Assembly: GCA_019358945.1 (NCBI GenBank)
Contig: JAHHIE010000036.1
Location: 1-64,000 of the forward strand
DNA length: 64,000 nt
Direction: 5' to 3'
Source of the DNA: Stenomitos rutilans HA7619-LM2
GTDB lineage: Bacteria > Cyanobacteriota > Cyanobacteriia > Leptolyngbyales > Leptolyngbyaceae
Position 1 is the first letter of the stretch. Each line of letters begins with the position of its first letter. Under the pieces are notes generated by a model that did no database searches, had not been told where the DNA came from, and saw only the letters and a program-made list of their open reading frames with translations. The position numbers and the translations under genes were made by a program. Positions 1-8,577 of the stretch are shown piece by piece.

Positions 1-120
1 GCAGCAAGGGAGTGTCAAGGGCATGGCTACTTTAGAGGGCAACGTACTAGGTTTAACATTCCAGCCGCCAGCGCTTTACCCTGCTCAAGCTAGAGGTTAG
101 CTATCCTTACACCTTTAGGA

Positions 121-534
121 CTACCAATTGATGCTAATCACGCCCAGGTTTCCCAGCGCAGCGGCTTCACCCGCGCGATCGTGGCTTTTTTGTGCCAGTG
201 CAAGACTTTGCTGATAGTACGCAGTGGCCTGACTGTAATTCGCCATCACATAGTAGGCATTGCCTAAATTGCGGAGGGTTTTGACAGTTTTGGGTTGATC
301 AGCCAGTGCCTGATAAAGAGTCAATGCCTGCTGAAGGGTGGCGATCGCCTGCGTGGGTTGCCCAGTGCGATATTGCTGCGTTCCTTGCTCTAGCAGGCGA
401 TCGGCTTGGGACTGGCGCGAATCTGTTTGGGCAAAGCGTGTGGCGAGTGGCGCATTAGCGTTGACAGGCAGCACGACTGGCTGGCAAAGCGCCATCATGA
501 TCAGCATCAGAGACATTCGATACATTGACATCAC
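121..534 (-). pseudogene. Truncated secreted TPR protein
   Basis: 137 codons. The N-terminus has a hydrophobic stretch ending near VNANA that looks like a signal peptide, so export is likely. It is followed by a low-complexity linker and about two tetratricopeptide repeats (ATLQQALTLYQALADQPK, then LRNLGNAYYVMANYSQATAYY). The frame stops at GNLGVISINW, in the first helix of what should be a third repeat. Downstream DNA (1-120) in any frame does not continue the repeat. Cyanobacterial TPR proteins of this kind usually carry many repeats and often a C-terminal CHAT domain, so this is probably a broken remnant. A genuinely short TPR protein is the alternative. Confidence 0.5.
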
Positions 535-753
535 TCACCTAACCAAGGCTCAAGAAATTTGAACGCCAGATCAAACGATTTGCGTCAAAACAAGACGACA
601 TTATGTTGATTGCACTCGTTTCAAAGCGATCCTGAACCATCATAAACGCCTCGATCGCAAGCGTTTCCGCTACCTTTATGAAGGAACATCCCCTCGCGAT
701 CGCTCGATCGATGCTTTAGGGCACTCTGAAGCAAGCCTCATGCCTTAGCAGTC

Positions 754-2133
754 ATGGCTGTTCTGATGACTGCCCTCGCCCCCATGAACCAAGCCTGGAT
801 TCAGTTTTTGCCGCCATTCCTCCGTTCTAAGCTGGACGGGCGCTATACGCTACAAAAAATTCTGAGCAATACAGGATGGCTGTTTGCCGATCGCCTCCTT
901 CGCATGGGTGCTGGGCTGGTCGTTGGGGTTTGGATTGCCCGCTATTTGGGACCAGAGCAGTACGGTTTATTTAATTACGTTGTGGCGTTTGTGGCGCTAT
1001 GGACGCCGCTGGCTGGGTTGGGCTTAGAAGGCATTGTGGTGCGGGATCTGGTGCGCGAGCCTGACTGCCAAAACGAAACCCTTGGCACAGCCTTTGTCCT
1101 CAAGCTTTTTGCTGGAACGATCACGTTTTTTGCGGCATTGGGCGCGATCGTCTGCTTGCGTCCGGGCGATCAACTCGACCAGTGGCTTGTGGGCATCGTT
1201 GCAGGCGGAATGGTGCTGCAAGCGGTGGATACGATCGACTTTTGGTTTCAGTCGCAGGTGCAGTCAAAGTATGTGGTCTACGCCCGTAACCTATCCTTTG
1301 TGCTGGCTACCTTGATGCGATTGATGCTGATTCAACAACATGCACCGTTGATTGCGTTTGCCTGGACTGGTCTGTTGGAAGGCGCGATCGCGTGTATTGG
1401 CTTGATTGTTGCCTACCAGACAACGGGTCAGCGCTTAACAGCCTGGAAGGTCAGCCTTGCGCGTGCAAAAACACTCCTTGCCGATAGCTGGGCGCTTATT
1501 CTATCGGGCCTTGCCATCATGATTTACATGAAAATTGACCAGTTCATGTTGGGTGAAATGGCAGGCAATCACGCCGTTGGTATCTACTCTGCGGCCACCC
1601 GCATTTCAGAAGTCTGGTACTTTATCCCCACCGCGATCGTTGCTTCAGCTTCGCCTGCCATTATTGAAGCGAAAGCAATCAATGAAGCGCTTTATTATCA
1701 GCGATTGCAGCAGTTATTCAATCTGATGGCGGTCATCGCTATAGCAATTTCTCTCCCAATTGCCTTTCTAGCAGATCCTCTTATAACGCTCTTGTTTGGT
1801 AAAAACTATTCTGAAGCTGGAGTGGTGTTAGCAGTACATATATGGTCATCACTGTTCGTCTTTCTGGGTGTTGCTCAATCTCCTTGGGATCTAGCTGAGA
1901 ATTTACAGAAAATAGCGTTTCTTAAAGTTCTGCTGGGTGCCGCTATCAATGTCCTGCTTAACCTCTTGCTTATTCCGAAATATGGAGCGCTGGGAGCGGC
2001 TGTAGCAACTTGTATCTCCTACGCGATTGTAAACTATATTTCTAATCTCTTTATATCCAGAATGTCTGTTATATTTCGCCTTCAAACCAAAGCTATATTA
2101 ATGGATTTCTTTAGAGCAGATAAAAATACTTAA
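754..2133 (+). CDS. Wzx-type polysaccharide flippase (oligosaccharide lipid translocase)
   Basis: 459 residues, almost entirely hydrophobic helices (about 12-14 membrane spans), as in the MATE-like/MOP superfamily polysaccharide translocases (RfbX/Wzx family). The segment after residue 30 (TGWLFADRLLRMGAGLVVG) matches the usual first helix of this family, and GPEQYGLFNYV is typical of its loop. It would flip undecaprenyl-linked glycan repeat units across the inner membrane. It is the first gene of a long plus-strand glycan locus. In-frame ATGs at 769 and 784 are alternative starts; no strong ribosome binding site separates them. The last ~400 bp are more AT-rich than the rest. Confidence 0.85.
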   Translation: MAVLMTALAPMNQAWIQFLPPFLRSKLDGRYTLQKILSNTGWLFADRLLRMGAGLVVGVWIARYLGPEQYGLFNYVVAFVALWTPLAGLGLEGIVVRDLVREPDCQNETLGTAFVLKLFAGTITFFAALGAIVCLRPGDQLDQWLVGIVAGGMVLQAVDTIDFWFQSQVQSKYVVYARNLSFVLATLMRLMLIQQHAPLIAFAWTGLLEGAIACIGLIVAYQTTGQRLTAWKVSLARAKTLLADSWALILSGLAIMIYMKIDQFMLGEMAGNHAVGIYSAATRISEVWYFIPTAIVASASPAIIEAKAINEALYYQRLQQLFNLMAVIAIAISLPIAFLADPLITLLFGKNYSEAGVVLAVHIWSSLFVFLGVAQSPWDLAENLQKIAFLKVLLGAAINVLLNLLLIPKYGALGAAVATCISYAIVNYISNLFISRMSVIFRLQTKAILMDFFRADKNT

Positions 2134-2269
2134 GAAATTAGCTTTAGACATGATCCTGATTCGTTTAAAGGCAAAACTAGTGTTTTTTGCTTCTAAATCT
2201 AAAAGAATGAGACAAATCTTTCGATGACAAATACCAGTAAGTCAAGCTTAAACTTAGAGAGCAAGCCAA

Positions 2270-3607
2270 ATGAAAGTTCTATTTAGTAATCCTCCGTGGT
2301 GGGAAAGTAAAGAAGGCAAATTTTTCCATAAGAAATGGCGTGCAGGGGTTCGTGCTGGTTCGCGTTGGCCTTTTACCTACTTAGTGAGCTCTAGCCCCGA
2401 TCGCTTCAAATTTGGCGACTACTTGCCGTATCCATTCTTCATGGGGTATGCCACAACCTATGTCCAAAAAGAAACGGGAGCAGAGGTTCATTTTCGTGAC
2501 AGTATTGCATTGCGGGAGTCCTACGATCGCTACTTTCAGCACTTAGAGGCCGAGCAGTACGACTACATTTTCATCGAAATTGCCACACCCAGTTGGGAAC
2601 ACGATTCTAAGCTCATTGGTGACATTCATACACAGCTTCCCAAGGCCAAAATCGTCGTTACAGGCCCGATTACCACCACCAAATCGGAGGAAATTCTCGC
2701 GCACTATCCGGTTCACGCGTGCATTAAAGGGGAATACGAAAAAGGTAGTGTGCGCGTTCTCAACGGTGCCTCTGGCGTGATTGAACACGACCTGCTAACG
2801 CTCGAAGAAATGAATGCTGCGCCCTTTCCCTACTTCGACGAGCAGTACGCCCATCGCTACTGGGATGCCAACCCGATCGGGCAACAAACCCCTCAAGCCC
2901 AAATCTGGAGCAGTCGAGGTTGTCCGTTTAAGTGCATTTTTTGCGTTTGGCCTGCCACGATGACAGGCAACGACCCCGAAGGCACAACAACGCGCACGGT
3001 GCGCCAGTATTCACCTGCCTACATGGAAGCGTTTATTAAGGAACTGGGCGATCGCTATCACTTCAAATCAATCTACTTTGATGACGATACGTTCAATCTG
3101 GGCAATAAGCATGTGGTGGAGATGTGTGCCGTCATGAAGCGGATCGGGCTACCCTGGTCTGCCATGTGCCGCGCTGACACCATCAAGCTCGAAACCTGGC
3201 AACTGATGAAAGAGAGCGGTTGCTTTGGCGTGAAGTTGGGCTTTGAAAGCGGCAATCAATGGGTGGTCGATAAAATCGTCAACAAGCACCTCAATCTGGA
3301 CTATGCTGCCGAAGTTGTACGTGAGTTGAAGCGTCTGGGCATGACGGTACACGGCACGTTTACCTACGGCTTACCAGGCGAAACTCGTGAACAAATGCTC
3401 GATACCAAGCGCTTTATTCATGGCTTGCCCTTTGACACCTTTCAGGAATCTGGTACTGCTGAAATTGAAGGCACTCCTCTGCATACGCTGCGACAAAAAG
3501 GCAAATTGGAGCAGTATGAAGGCGCACAAATGGACGACCACTATCACCAAAACACGGACGGCAGCAAGAAGTGGCAGCAGGTTGTGGTGGAGCTACAGGA
3601 GAATTAA
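2270..3607 (+). CDS. B12-binding-type radical SAM protein in the glycan locus
   Basis: 445 residues. The N-terminal ~190 residues form a Rossmann-like, cobalamin-binding-type region starting MKVLFSNPPWW. A radical SAM core follows, with the cluster motif CxxxCxxC seen as RGCPFKCIFCVWP around residue 225 and the downstream FDDDTFNLGN and GVKLGFESGN motifs usual in this class. The canonical DxHxxG cobalamin motif is not obvious, so B12 use is unproven. The family methylates or rearranges unactivated carbons. Inside a polysaccharide cluster it could modify a sugar or lipid carrier (inference). Its TAA stop shares one base with the ATG of the next gene, indicating translational coupling. Confidence 0.8.
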   Translation: MKVLFSNPPWWESKEGKFFHKKWRAGVRAGSRWPFTYLVSSSPDRFKFGDYLPYPFFMGYATTYVQKETGAEVHFRDSIALRESYDRYFQHLEAEQYDYIFIEIATPSWEHDSKLIGDIHTQLPKAKIVVTGPITTTKSEEILAHYPVHACIKGEYEKGSVRVLNGASGVIEHDLLTLEEMNAAPFPYFDEQYAHRYWDANPIGQQTPQAQIWSSRGCPFKCIFCVWPATMTGNDPEGTTTRTVRQYSPAYMEAFIKELGDRYHFKSIYFDDDTFNLGNKHVVEMCAVMKRIGLPWSAMCRADTIKLETWQLMKESGCFGVKLGFESGNQWVVDKIVNKHLNLDYAAEVVRELKRLGMTVHGTFTYGLPGETREQMLDTKRFIHGLPFDTFQESGTAEIEGTPLHTLRQKGKLEQYEGAQMDDHYHQNTDGSKKWQQVVVELQEN

Positions 3608-4497
3608 TGTCTATGCCAAAAATCTCCCTCTACATTCCCTGCTACAACGTGGAGGCGTATATCGCGTCCTGCATTGAAGGGGTGTTGAAGCAAACCTATC
3701 CAGTTGATGAGATTTTGCTGATTGATGATGGCTGTCGCGATCGCACCCTCGACATTGCTAGCCGCTACCCAGTACGAGTCATTCGACATGAGGTCAACAA
3801 AGGCTTGGCAGCCGCACGCAATACAGCGTTCCATCATGCTCGCAACGAACTTGTCGCCTCACTGGATGCAGATTGTGTGCCTGATCCACACTGGTTAGAA
3901 CGTCTGGTACCGCTGTTTGAGGATGAAACGGTGGCGATCGTAGGCGGGCGGCTGGTGGAAACAGTCCTCGATTCTGTGGCTGATCGCTGGCGTAAGGCAC
4001 ACATGACTCAGGACTGGGGCGAACTGCGGGTAAAAAATCCGAGCTTCATGTTTGGCAACAACAACCTTATTCGCAAATCCTTTCTAGAGCAGGTCGGCGG
4101 CTATAACGAGCAGCTTCGCACGAATGGAGAGGATGCCGACTTATCGCGTCGTTTGATGACAGCAGGCTGTACCGCTATTTATGAACCGGGAGCGATCGTC
4201 AGCCATCTGCGCCGCGACACAGTGCCCTCGATTCTGGACAACTACTGGCGCTACTGGTGCTTTGGTTCGCGTGTAGACTTCGGCCATTTTCAACCCAAAA
4301 CCTTTCTCCGCCACCAGCAGCACCACTTCCAACGGCAGCTGGTAGATGTTGTTAAGCACGATTGGCAGCAGCGAGACTATGAACTTCTCTGGCTGGACAT
4401 ACTTTTGCCGTTCTATATGCTCTACCGCGATAGCCAGGCAGTGCTAAAACGCAACCCTTGCTCTGCCCTATTGCCAACCCTGGAAACGGCTCCATGA
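3607..4497 (+). CDS. Family 2 glycosyltransferase
   Basis: 296 residues. The N-terminus ISLYIPCYNVEAYI, the acidic motif LLIDDGCRDRT and LDADCVPDPHW (the DxD-type nucleotide-sugar/metal site) define a GT-A fold family 2 transferase. NGEDADLSRRL near residue 190 carries the ED catalytic-base motif. The start at 3607 overlaps the upstream stop (TAATG); an in-frame upstream extension lies inside the radical SAM gene and is unlikely. It should add one sugar to the growing lipid-linked repeat unit on the cytoplasmic face of the membrane. Sugar and acceptor cannot be told from sequence. It ends in ATGA overlap with the next gene. Confidence 0.88.
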   Translation: MSMPKISLYIPCYNVEAYIASCIEGVLKQTYPVDEILLIDDGCRDRTLDIASRYPVRVIRHEVNKGLAAARNTAFHHARNELVASLDADCVPDPHWLERLVPLFEDETVAIVGGRLVETVLDSVADRWRKAHMTQDWGELRVKNPSFMFGNNNLIRKSFLEQVGGYNEQLRTNGEDADLSRRLMTAGCTAIYEPGAIVSHLRRDTVPSILDNYWRYWCFGSRVDFGHFQPKTFLRHQQHHFQRQLVDVVKHDWQQRDYELLWLDILLPFYMLYRDSQAVLKRNPCSALLPTLETAP

Positions 4498-5420
4498 CCC
4501 TTGTAACTCCAGTAGCGTTCTTCATTTTTAACCGTCCTCAGCTTACGCAGCGGGTATTTGATGCGATTCGTCAAGCGAAACCCGCGAGGCTGCTTGTGGT
4601 GGCAGATGGCCCCCGGCGCGATCGCTCTGGCGAAGCAGAACTTTGTGCCCAAACTCGCGCTGTGATTCAACAGGTGGATTGGCCTTGTCAGGTTTTGACC
4701 AATTTTTCGGACACCAACCTTGGCTGCAAACGACGAGTCTCCAGTGGGCTAGATTGGGTTTTTGACACGGTAGAAGAAGCGATCATCTTAGAAGACGACT
4801 GCTTGCCACACCCAACTTTCTTCCCCTTCTGCGAGACGTTATTAGAGCACTATCGCAATGACACACGGGTGATGGTAATTTCAGGCAATAACTTTCAGTT
4901 TGGGCACCAGCGCACATCAGATAGCTACTACTTCTCACGCTATAACCACATCTGGGGTTGGGCAACTTGGCGACGAGCATGGCGCTACTACGATGTGGAA
5001 ATGACGCTCTGGTCGGTGATTAAACAAGGCCATTGGCTTCATGATTTGCTAGGAGAGGATCGCGCTGTCCGCTATTGGACTGATAGCTTTGAAGCTGTAG
5101 CGAACGATCGTTTAGATACCTGGGATTTCCAGTGGACATTTGCTTGCTGGATTCAACACGGTTTAAGTATTCTTCCGAATATCAATTTGGTGTCTAATAT
5201 TGGGTTCCATCCAGAGGCGACGCATACAAAAGATGCTAATAGTCGAGTATCTAATCTTCCAAGTGAAGCCATCAAACTTCCACTCAAGCATCCTCAATTT
5301 ATCATACGTGATACATTTGCTGATCAATCCACGCAGAGACTATTATTTCCTTACTTACGCTTTGTCAGCTTAAAGCAAGATGTCAAAAAAGCTTTGAAGT
5401 TTTTGAGAGTAGAACTATGA
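4494..5420 (+). CDS. Glycosyltransferase, HlpA-like GT-A fold
   Basis: 308 residues. It begins MTLVTPVAFFIFNRPQLTQ and contains LVVADGPR and EEAIILEDDCLPHPTFF, the pattern of a GT-A glycosyltransferase group often annotated as hemolytic-protein HlpA-like or GNT-I-like. The aspartates of ILEDDC are probably the metal/nucleotide-sugar ligands. The ATG at 4494 overlaps the previous TGA (ATGA), and the gene ends with another ATGA overlap at 5417, so three consecutive genes are translationally coupled. An ATG 36 bases upstream exists, but it lies in the preceding gene without a ribosome binding site. The 3' third is AT-richer than the 5' part. Confidence 0.78.
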   Translation: MTLVTPVAFFIFNRPQLTQRVFDAIRQAKPARLLVVADGPRRDRSGEAELCAQTRAVIQQVDWPCQVLTNFSDTNLGCKRRVSSGLDWVFDTVEEAIILEDDCLPHPTFFPFCETLLEHYRNDTRVMVISGNNFQFGHQRTSDSYYFSRYNHIWGWATWRRAWRYYDVEMTLWSVIKQGHWLHDLLGEDRAVRYWTDSFEAVANDRLDTWDFQWTFACWIQHGLSILPNINLVSNIGFHPEATHTKDANSRVSNLPSEAIKLPLKHPQFIIRDTFADQSTQRLLFPYLRFVSLKQDVKKALKFLRVEL

Positions 5421-6382
5421 AGCCATACTGTCCGATTAGTCATAGCCATAACGTAGTTTTACTTGATAAAATTCAATCGAAAGAATTGGCTCAGTTATAT
5501 CGTCGAGTATTAAATATCGATGTGGAATTAGAATTTAGTCAAATCAGTGAGTTAGGACTATATTACTGCCCTGATTCAGATTTAAAGTTCTTTTATCCTC
5601 CAGTAACTGGTTCGGAATTTTTTTATGAGAAGCTTCAGGCATTTCCCTGGTACTACACCAACTATAGGTATGAGTACGATTACACAAAGCAATTCTTGAG
5701 AGAATCAGATTCAATTCTTGAGATTGGTTGTGGTAAAGGAGTCTTCGCGGAACAGGCTTCTGTGGAGCATTACATAGGCCTTGAATATAATCAGAAAGCT
5801 ATTGAGTTAGCCTCCAGTAGAAGTATTACAGTTCTGAATGAATCTGTGCAAACACATGCTGTTAATAACAGCTTAAAATATGATGTTGTTTGTGCTTTTC
5901 AAGTGCTGGAACATGTAGCAGATATCTTATCTTTTATTACAGCCAGCATTGATTGTCTAAAACCAGGTGGTTTTATTATTTATTCTGTTCCTAGCTCTGA
6001 CTCCTTTTTATCTGTTGCTGTCAATAATATTCTCAATATGCCACCCCACCATGTTAGCTGCTGGTCCGACAAGTGCCTAAGATTTATTGGTCATAAATTT
6101 GGATTAGAAATCATTGACATTAAACATGAGAAGTTGGCAGAAGAGCATAAAAACTGGTATCTCTCTACTGTAATTATGGAGAGTTTACGGCAGAGATTTG
6201 GTCTTAAACACTCTTTAATTGAGCGATCGCTAAAACATAAATTGCTAGCAACAATTGCAGCTTTTGGAGGAAGCTTTCTGGTTGAAGGATTAAAAAATCC
6301 GAACCTACTTCCTAATGGACACTCTGCTATTGCTGTTTATCAAAAACCGAAAGGAGAGCCTTTTGAACGTTTTACTCCTTAA
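5417..6382 (+). CDS. SAM-dependent class I methyltransferase
   Basis: 321 residues. Motif I ILEIGCGKGVFAEQA lies near residue 100. Further along are the acidic YIGLEYNQKAIELA and FQVLEHVADI, typical of Methyltransf_11/23-type enzymes. The N-terminal ~90 residues, with paired Cys/Tyr motifs (LYYCPDSDLKFFYP), resemble the start of sugar C-methyltransferase-like or Ubie-like proteins, but the zinc ligands are incomplete. In this setting it probably methylates a glycan residue. Codon use is clearly AT-richer than in flanking genes (5400-6300), suggesting separate acquisition of this stretch. It overlaps the next gene by 20 nt. Confidence 0.82.
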   Translation: MKPYCPISHSHNVVLLDKIQSKELAQLYRRVLNIDVELEFSQISELGLYYCPDSDLKFFYPPVTGSEFFYEKLQAFPWYYTNYRYEYDYTKQFLRESDSILEIGCGKGVFAEQASVEHYIGLEYNQKAIELASSRSITVLNESVQTHAVNNSLKYDVVCAFQVLEHVADILSFITASIDCLKPGGFIIYSVPSSDSFLSVAVNNILNMPPHHVSCWSDKCLRFIGHKFGLEIIDIKHEKLAEEHKNWYLSTVIMESLRQRFGLKHSLIERSLKHKLLATIAAFGGSFLVEGLKNPNLLPNGHSAIAVYQKPKGEPFERFTP

Positions 6383-7631
6383 TGCTAATGATATTCATGG
6401 CGGTGCAGCACGAGCAGCCTATCGATTACACCAAGGGTTAACAAGGCTTGATGTTACTACTCAGATGCTGGTGCAGGTGAAGTCAAGTGGTGATGCTACT
6501 GTTGTTGCACCACACACGAGGTTGGGCAAAAACGCGGCTAAGCTACGGCCATTGCTTGATCCTTTACCCTCTAAGCTGTATCTACAGCGTGAGCAAACAG
6601 CGTTCTCGACTCAATGGGTTCCAGACTCTATTGCACCCAAAATTGAACAGCTTGCACCCGACCTCGTGAACTTGCATTGGGTCTGTGATGGTTTTTTGCA
6701 AATTGAAACACTGGCAACGCTAAAGCGACCGATCGTGTGGACACTACACGATATGTGGGCGTTTACAGGTGGTTGTCATTACAGCCAGGAGTGCGATCGC
6801 TACATGGCATCCTGTGGAAGTTGTCCAGAACTGCATAGCCATCAAACGTATGACTTGTCTCGCTGGATCTGGACTCGTAAAGCCAGAGCTTGGAAAGACT
6901 TAAATTTGACAATTGTCACTCCCAGCCATTGGTTAGCAAAGTGTGCTTCTACCAGCAGTCTTTTGCAGGAGGTGCCAGTCGAGGTCATTCCCTACGGTAT
7001 TGATTTAGAGCAATACAAACCCATTGAGCGTTCACTGGCACGTCACATCTTGAACCTGCCACAAGACAAACAACTGATTCTCTTTACCGCTGCCCGTGCC
7101 ACCACCGATCGCCGTAAAGGTTTTCATCTGCTTCGTGAGGCACTAGAGCACTTTAAGCAATCTGATTGGGCAAAAAAGACAGAATTGTTAGTTGTTGGTG
7201 CTTCTCAATCAACTGACTCGATTGCATTAGGGCTACCAACGCGTTATTTAGGTAGGCTAATTGATGATGTTGCTCTAGCGCTGACGTATGCTGCTGCCGA
7301 TGTCTTCGTCGCTCCCTCAATGCAGGACAATTTGCCCAATACAGTGATGGAAGCGATCGCCTGCGGCACTCCCTGTGTTGCATTCAACATCGGTGGTATG
7401 CCTGACTTGATTGAACATCAGCGTAACGGCTACCTGGCTCAACCCTTTCACACGGAGGAACTCGCTCATGGCATCGCCTGGATACTGGCAGATCCAGAGC
7501 GGCATCACCAGTTAGCAGAGGCCGCTCGTCAAAAGGCAGAGCAAGAATTTGCACTCAAGACGCAGGCAAGCCGTTACGTCACGTTATTCCACCAATTGCT
7601 GACTGGCACGCGCCCCTCCTCCCACCATTGA
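6363..7631 (+). CDS. Family 4 glycosyltransferase (TTG start)
   Basis: 422 residues. I chose the TTG at 6363 because AAAGGAGAG lies 6 nt upstream and the product then begins MNVLLLNANDIHGGAARAA, the normal GT-B start with its glycine-rich loop. The C-terminal nucleotide-sugar domain has AAADVFVAPSMQDNLPNT, VMEAIACGTPCVAFNIGG and the family 4 EX7E-type glutamates. It would transfer a sugar from a nucleotide donor to the lipid-linked glycan with retention. The start lies inside the end of the methyltransferase gene (20-nt overlap), suggesting coupled translation. Confidence 0.88.
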   Translation: MNVLLLNANDIHGGAARAAYRLHQGLTRLDVTTQMLVQVKSSGDATVVAPHTRLGKNAAKLRPLLDPLPSKLYLQREQTAFSTQWVPDSIAPKIEQLAPDLVNLHWVCDGFLQIETLATLKRPIVWTLHDMWAFTGGCHYSQECDRYMASCGSCPELHSHQTYDLSRWIWTRKARAWKDLNLTIVTPSHWLAKCASTSSLLQEVPVEVIPYGIDLEQYKPIERSLARHILNLPQDKQLILFTAARATTDRRKGFHLLREALEHFKQSDWAKKTELLVVGASQSTDSIALGLPTRYLGRLIDDVALALTYAAADVFVAPSMQDNLPNTVMEAIACGTPCVAFNIGGMPDLIEHQRNGYLAQPFHTEELAHGIAWILADPERHHQLAEAARQKAEQEFALKTQASRYVTLFHQLLTGTRPSSHH

Positions 7632-7656
7632 AGTAAGTCTTAACTTGGTTGTATCA

Positions 7657-8556
7657 ATGTTTTCGAAAGAACCTATTTATATTCTTATTCCTGTTCACAA
7701 CCGTAGACGAATTACTTTGAAGTGCCTGACAACGCTCAGCCAAAACGGTGACGTGGAGCGGTATCACGTTGTTGTGATCGATGATGGTTCCACAGATGGC
7801 ACTGGGCAGGCAATCTGCGAGCAATATCCAGAGGTTGAAGTGCTAACAGGCGATGGCAAATTATGGTGGACGGGGGCGATCGCGACAGGCATGAAGTATG
7901 CACTTTCTCAGGGTGCTCACTATATCATCTGGTTAAATGATGACTGTTTGCCCCAACCAGGCGCGATCACAAAACTGTTAAAGATTTGTCAGACGACTCC
8001 ACGAACGGTCGTCGGTGGTCAGGCGTTTGATCCAGAGACTCACCAACCTAGTTACGGTGGGTTAGTAAACCACAGGTTCAACAGTACGCCGATCCATGCG
8101 ACCTCGCTCCAGCTTATAGAGTGTGATGGTTTAAACGGTAATCTCGTCTGTCTACCTTGCAGTCTTGTAAAGGCTATTGGTTATCCAAACCATCAGCGTT
8201 TTCCCCATTATCACGGCGATACAGCATATACCCATCTTGCCAAACGCAATGGTTATACCCTATTGCTTGATGGTGGCGCAGTTTCATTTTGCAAGAATAC
8301 CAATACACCGATTTCCTGGTTGGTTACAGACCGTTCGATCGATCAGCTTTGGCAAGACCGTTTTACTATTAAATCACCGCATTATTGGAAAGCTCATTTA
8401 GGTTTTTACCAGGAAATGTTTGGATGGTTTGGCACGGGAGTTTACTTGTACGAGCTGCTAATCAAATTTTTTATCATTGCTGCGATCGCAAGGCTTATTC
8501 CTTACCACTACCGCGTGCAATTAAAACAGTTTCTTAGTCGTTCCCAAGCTACTTAA
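7657..8556 (+). CDS. Family 2 glycosyltransferase, rhamnosyltransferase-like
   Basis: 299 residues from ATG 7657 (a TTG 12 nt upstream is possible). It starts MFSKEPIYILIPVHNRR and carries VVIDDGSTDGT and the donor-site motif IIWLNDDCLPQPGA. The segment TGDGKLWWTGAIATGM, with its paired tryptophans, is typical of rhamnosyltransferase-like GT2 proteins. The C-terminus ends in a hydrophobic stretch (about residues 255-285) that may anchor it in the membrane. It lies 25 nt after the previous GT4 gene in the same orientation and so in the same probable operon. Confidence 0.85.
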   Translation: MFSKEPIYILIPVHNRRRITLKCLTTLSQNGDVERYHVVVIDDGSTDGTGQAICEQYPEVEVLTGDGKLWWTGAIATGMKYALSQGAHYIIWLNDDCLPQPGAITKLLKICQTTPRTVVGGQAFDPETHQPSYGGLVNHRFNSTPIHATSLQLIECDGLNGNLVCLPCSLVKAIGYPNHQRFPHYHGDTAYTHLAKRNGYTLLLDGGAVSFCKNTNTPISWLVTDRSIDQLWQDRFTIKSPHYWKAHLGFYQEMFGWFGTGVYLYELLIKFFIIAAIARLIPYHYRVQLKQFLSRSQAT

Positions 8557-8577
8557 ATATCCAGGAATGCTGCTTTA

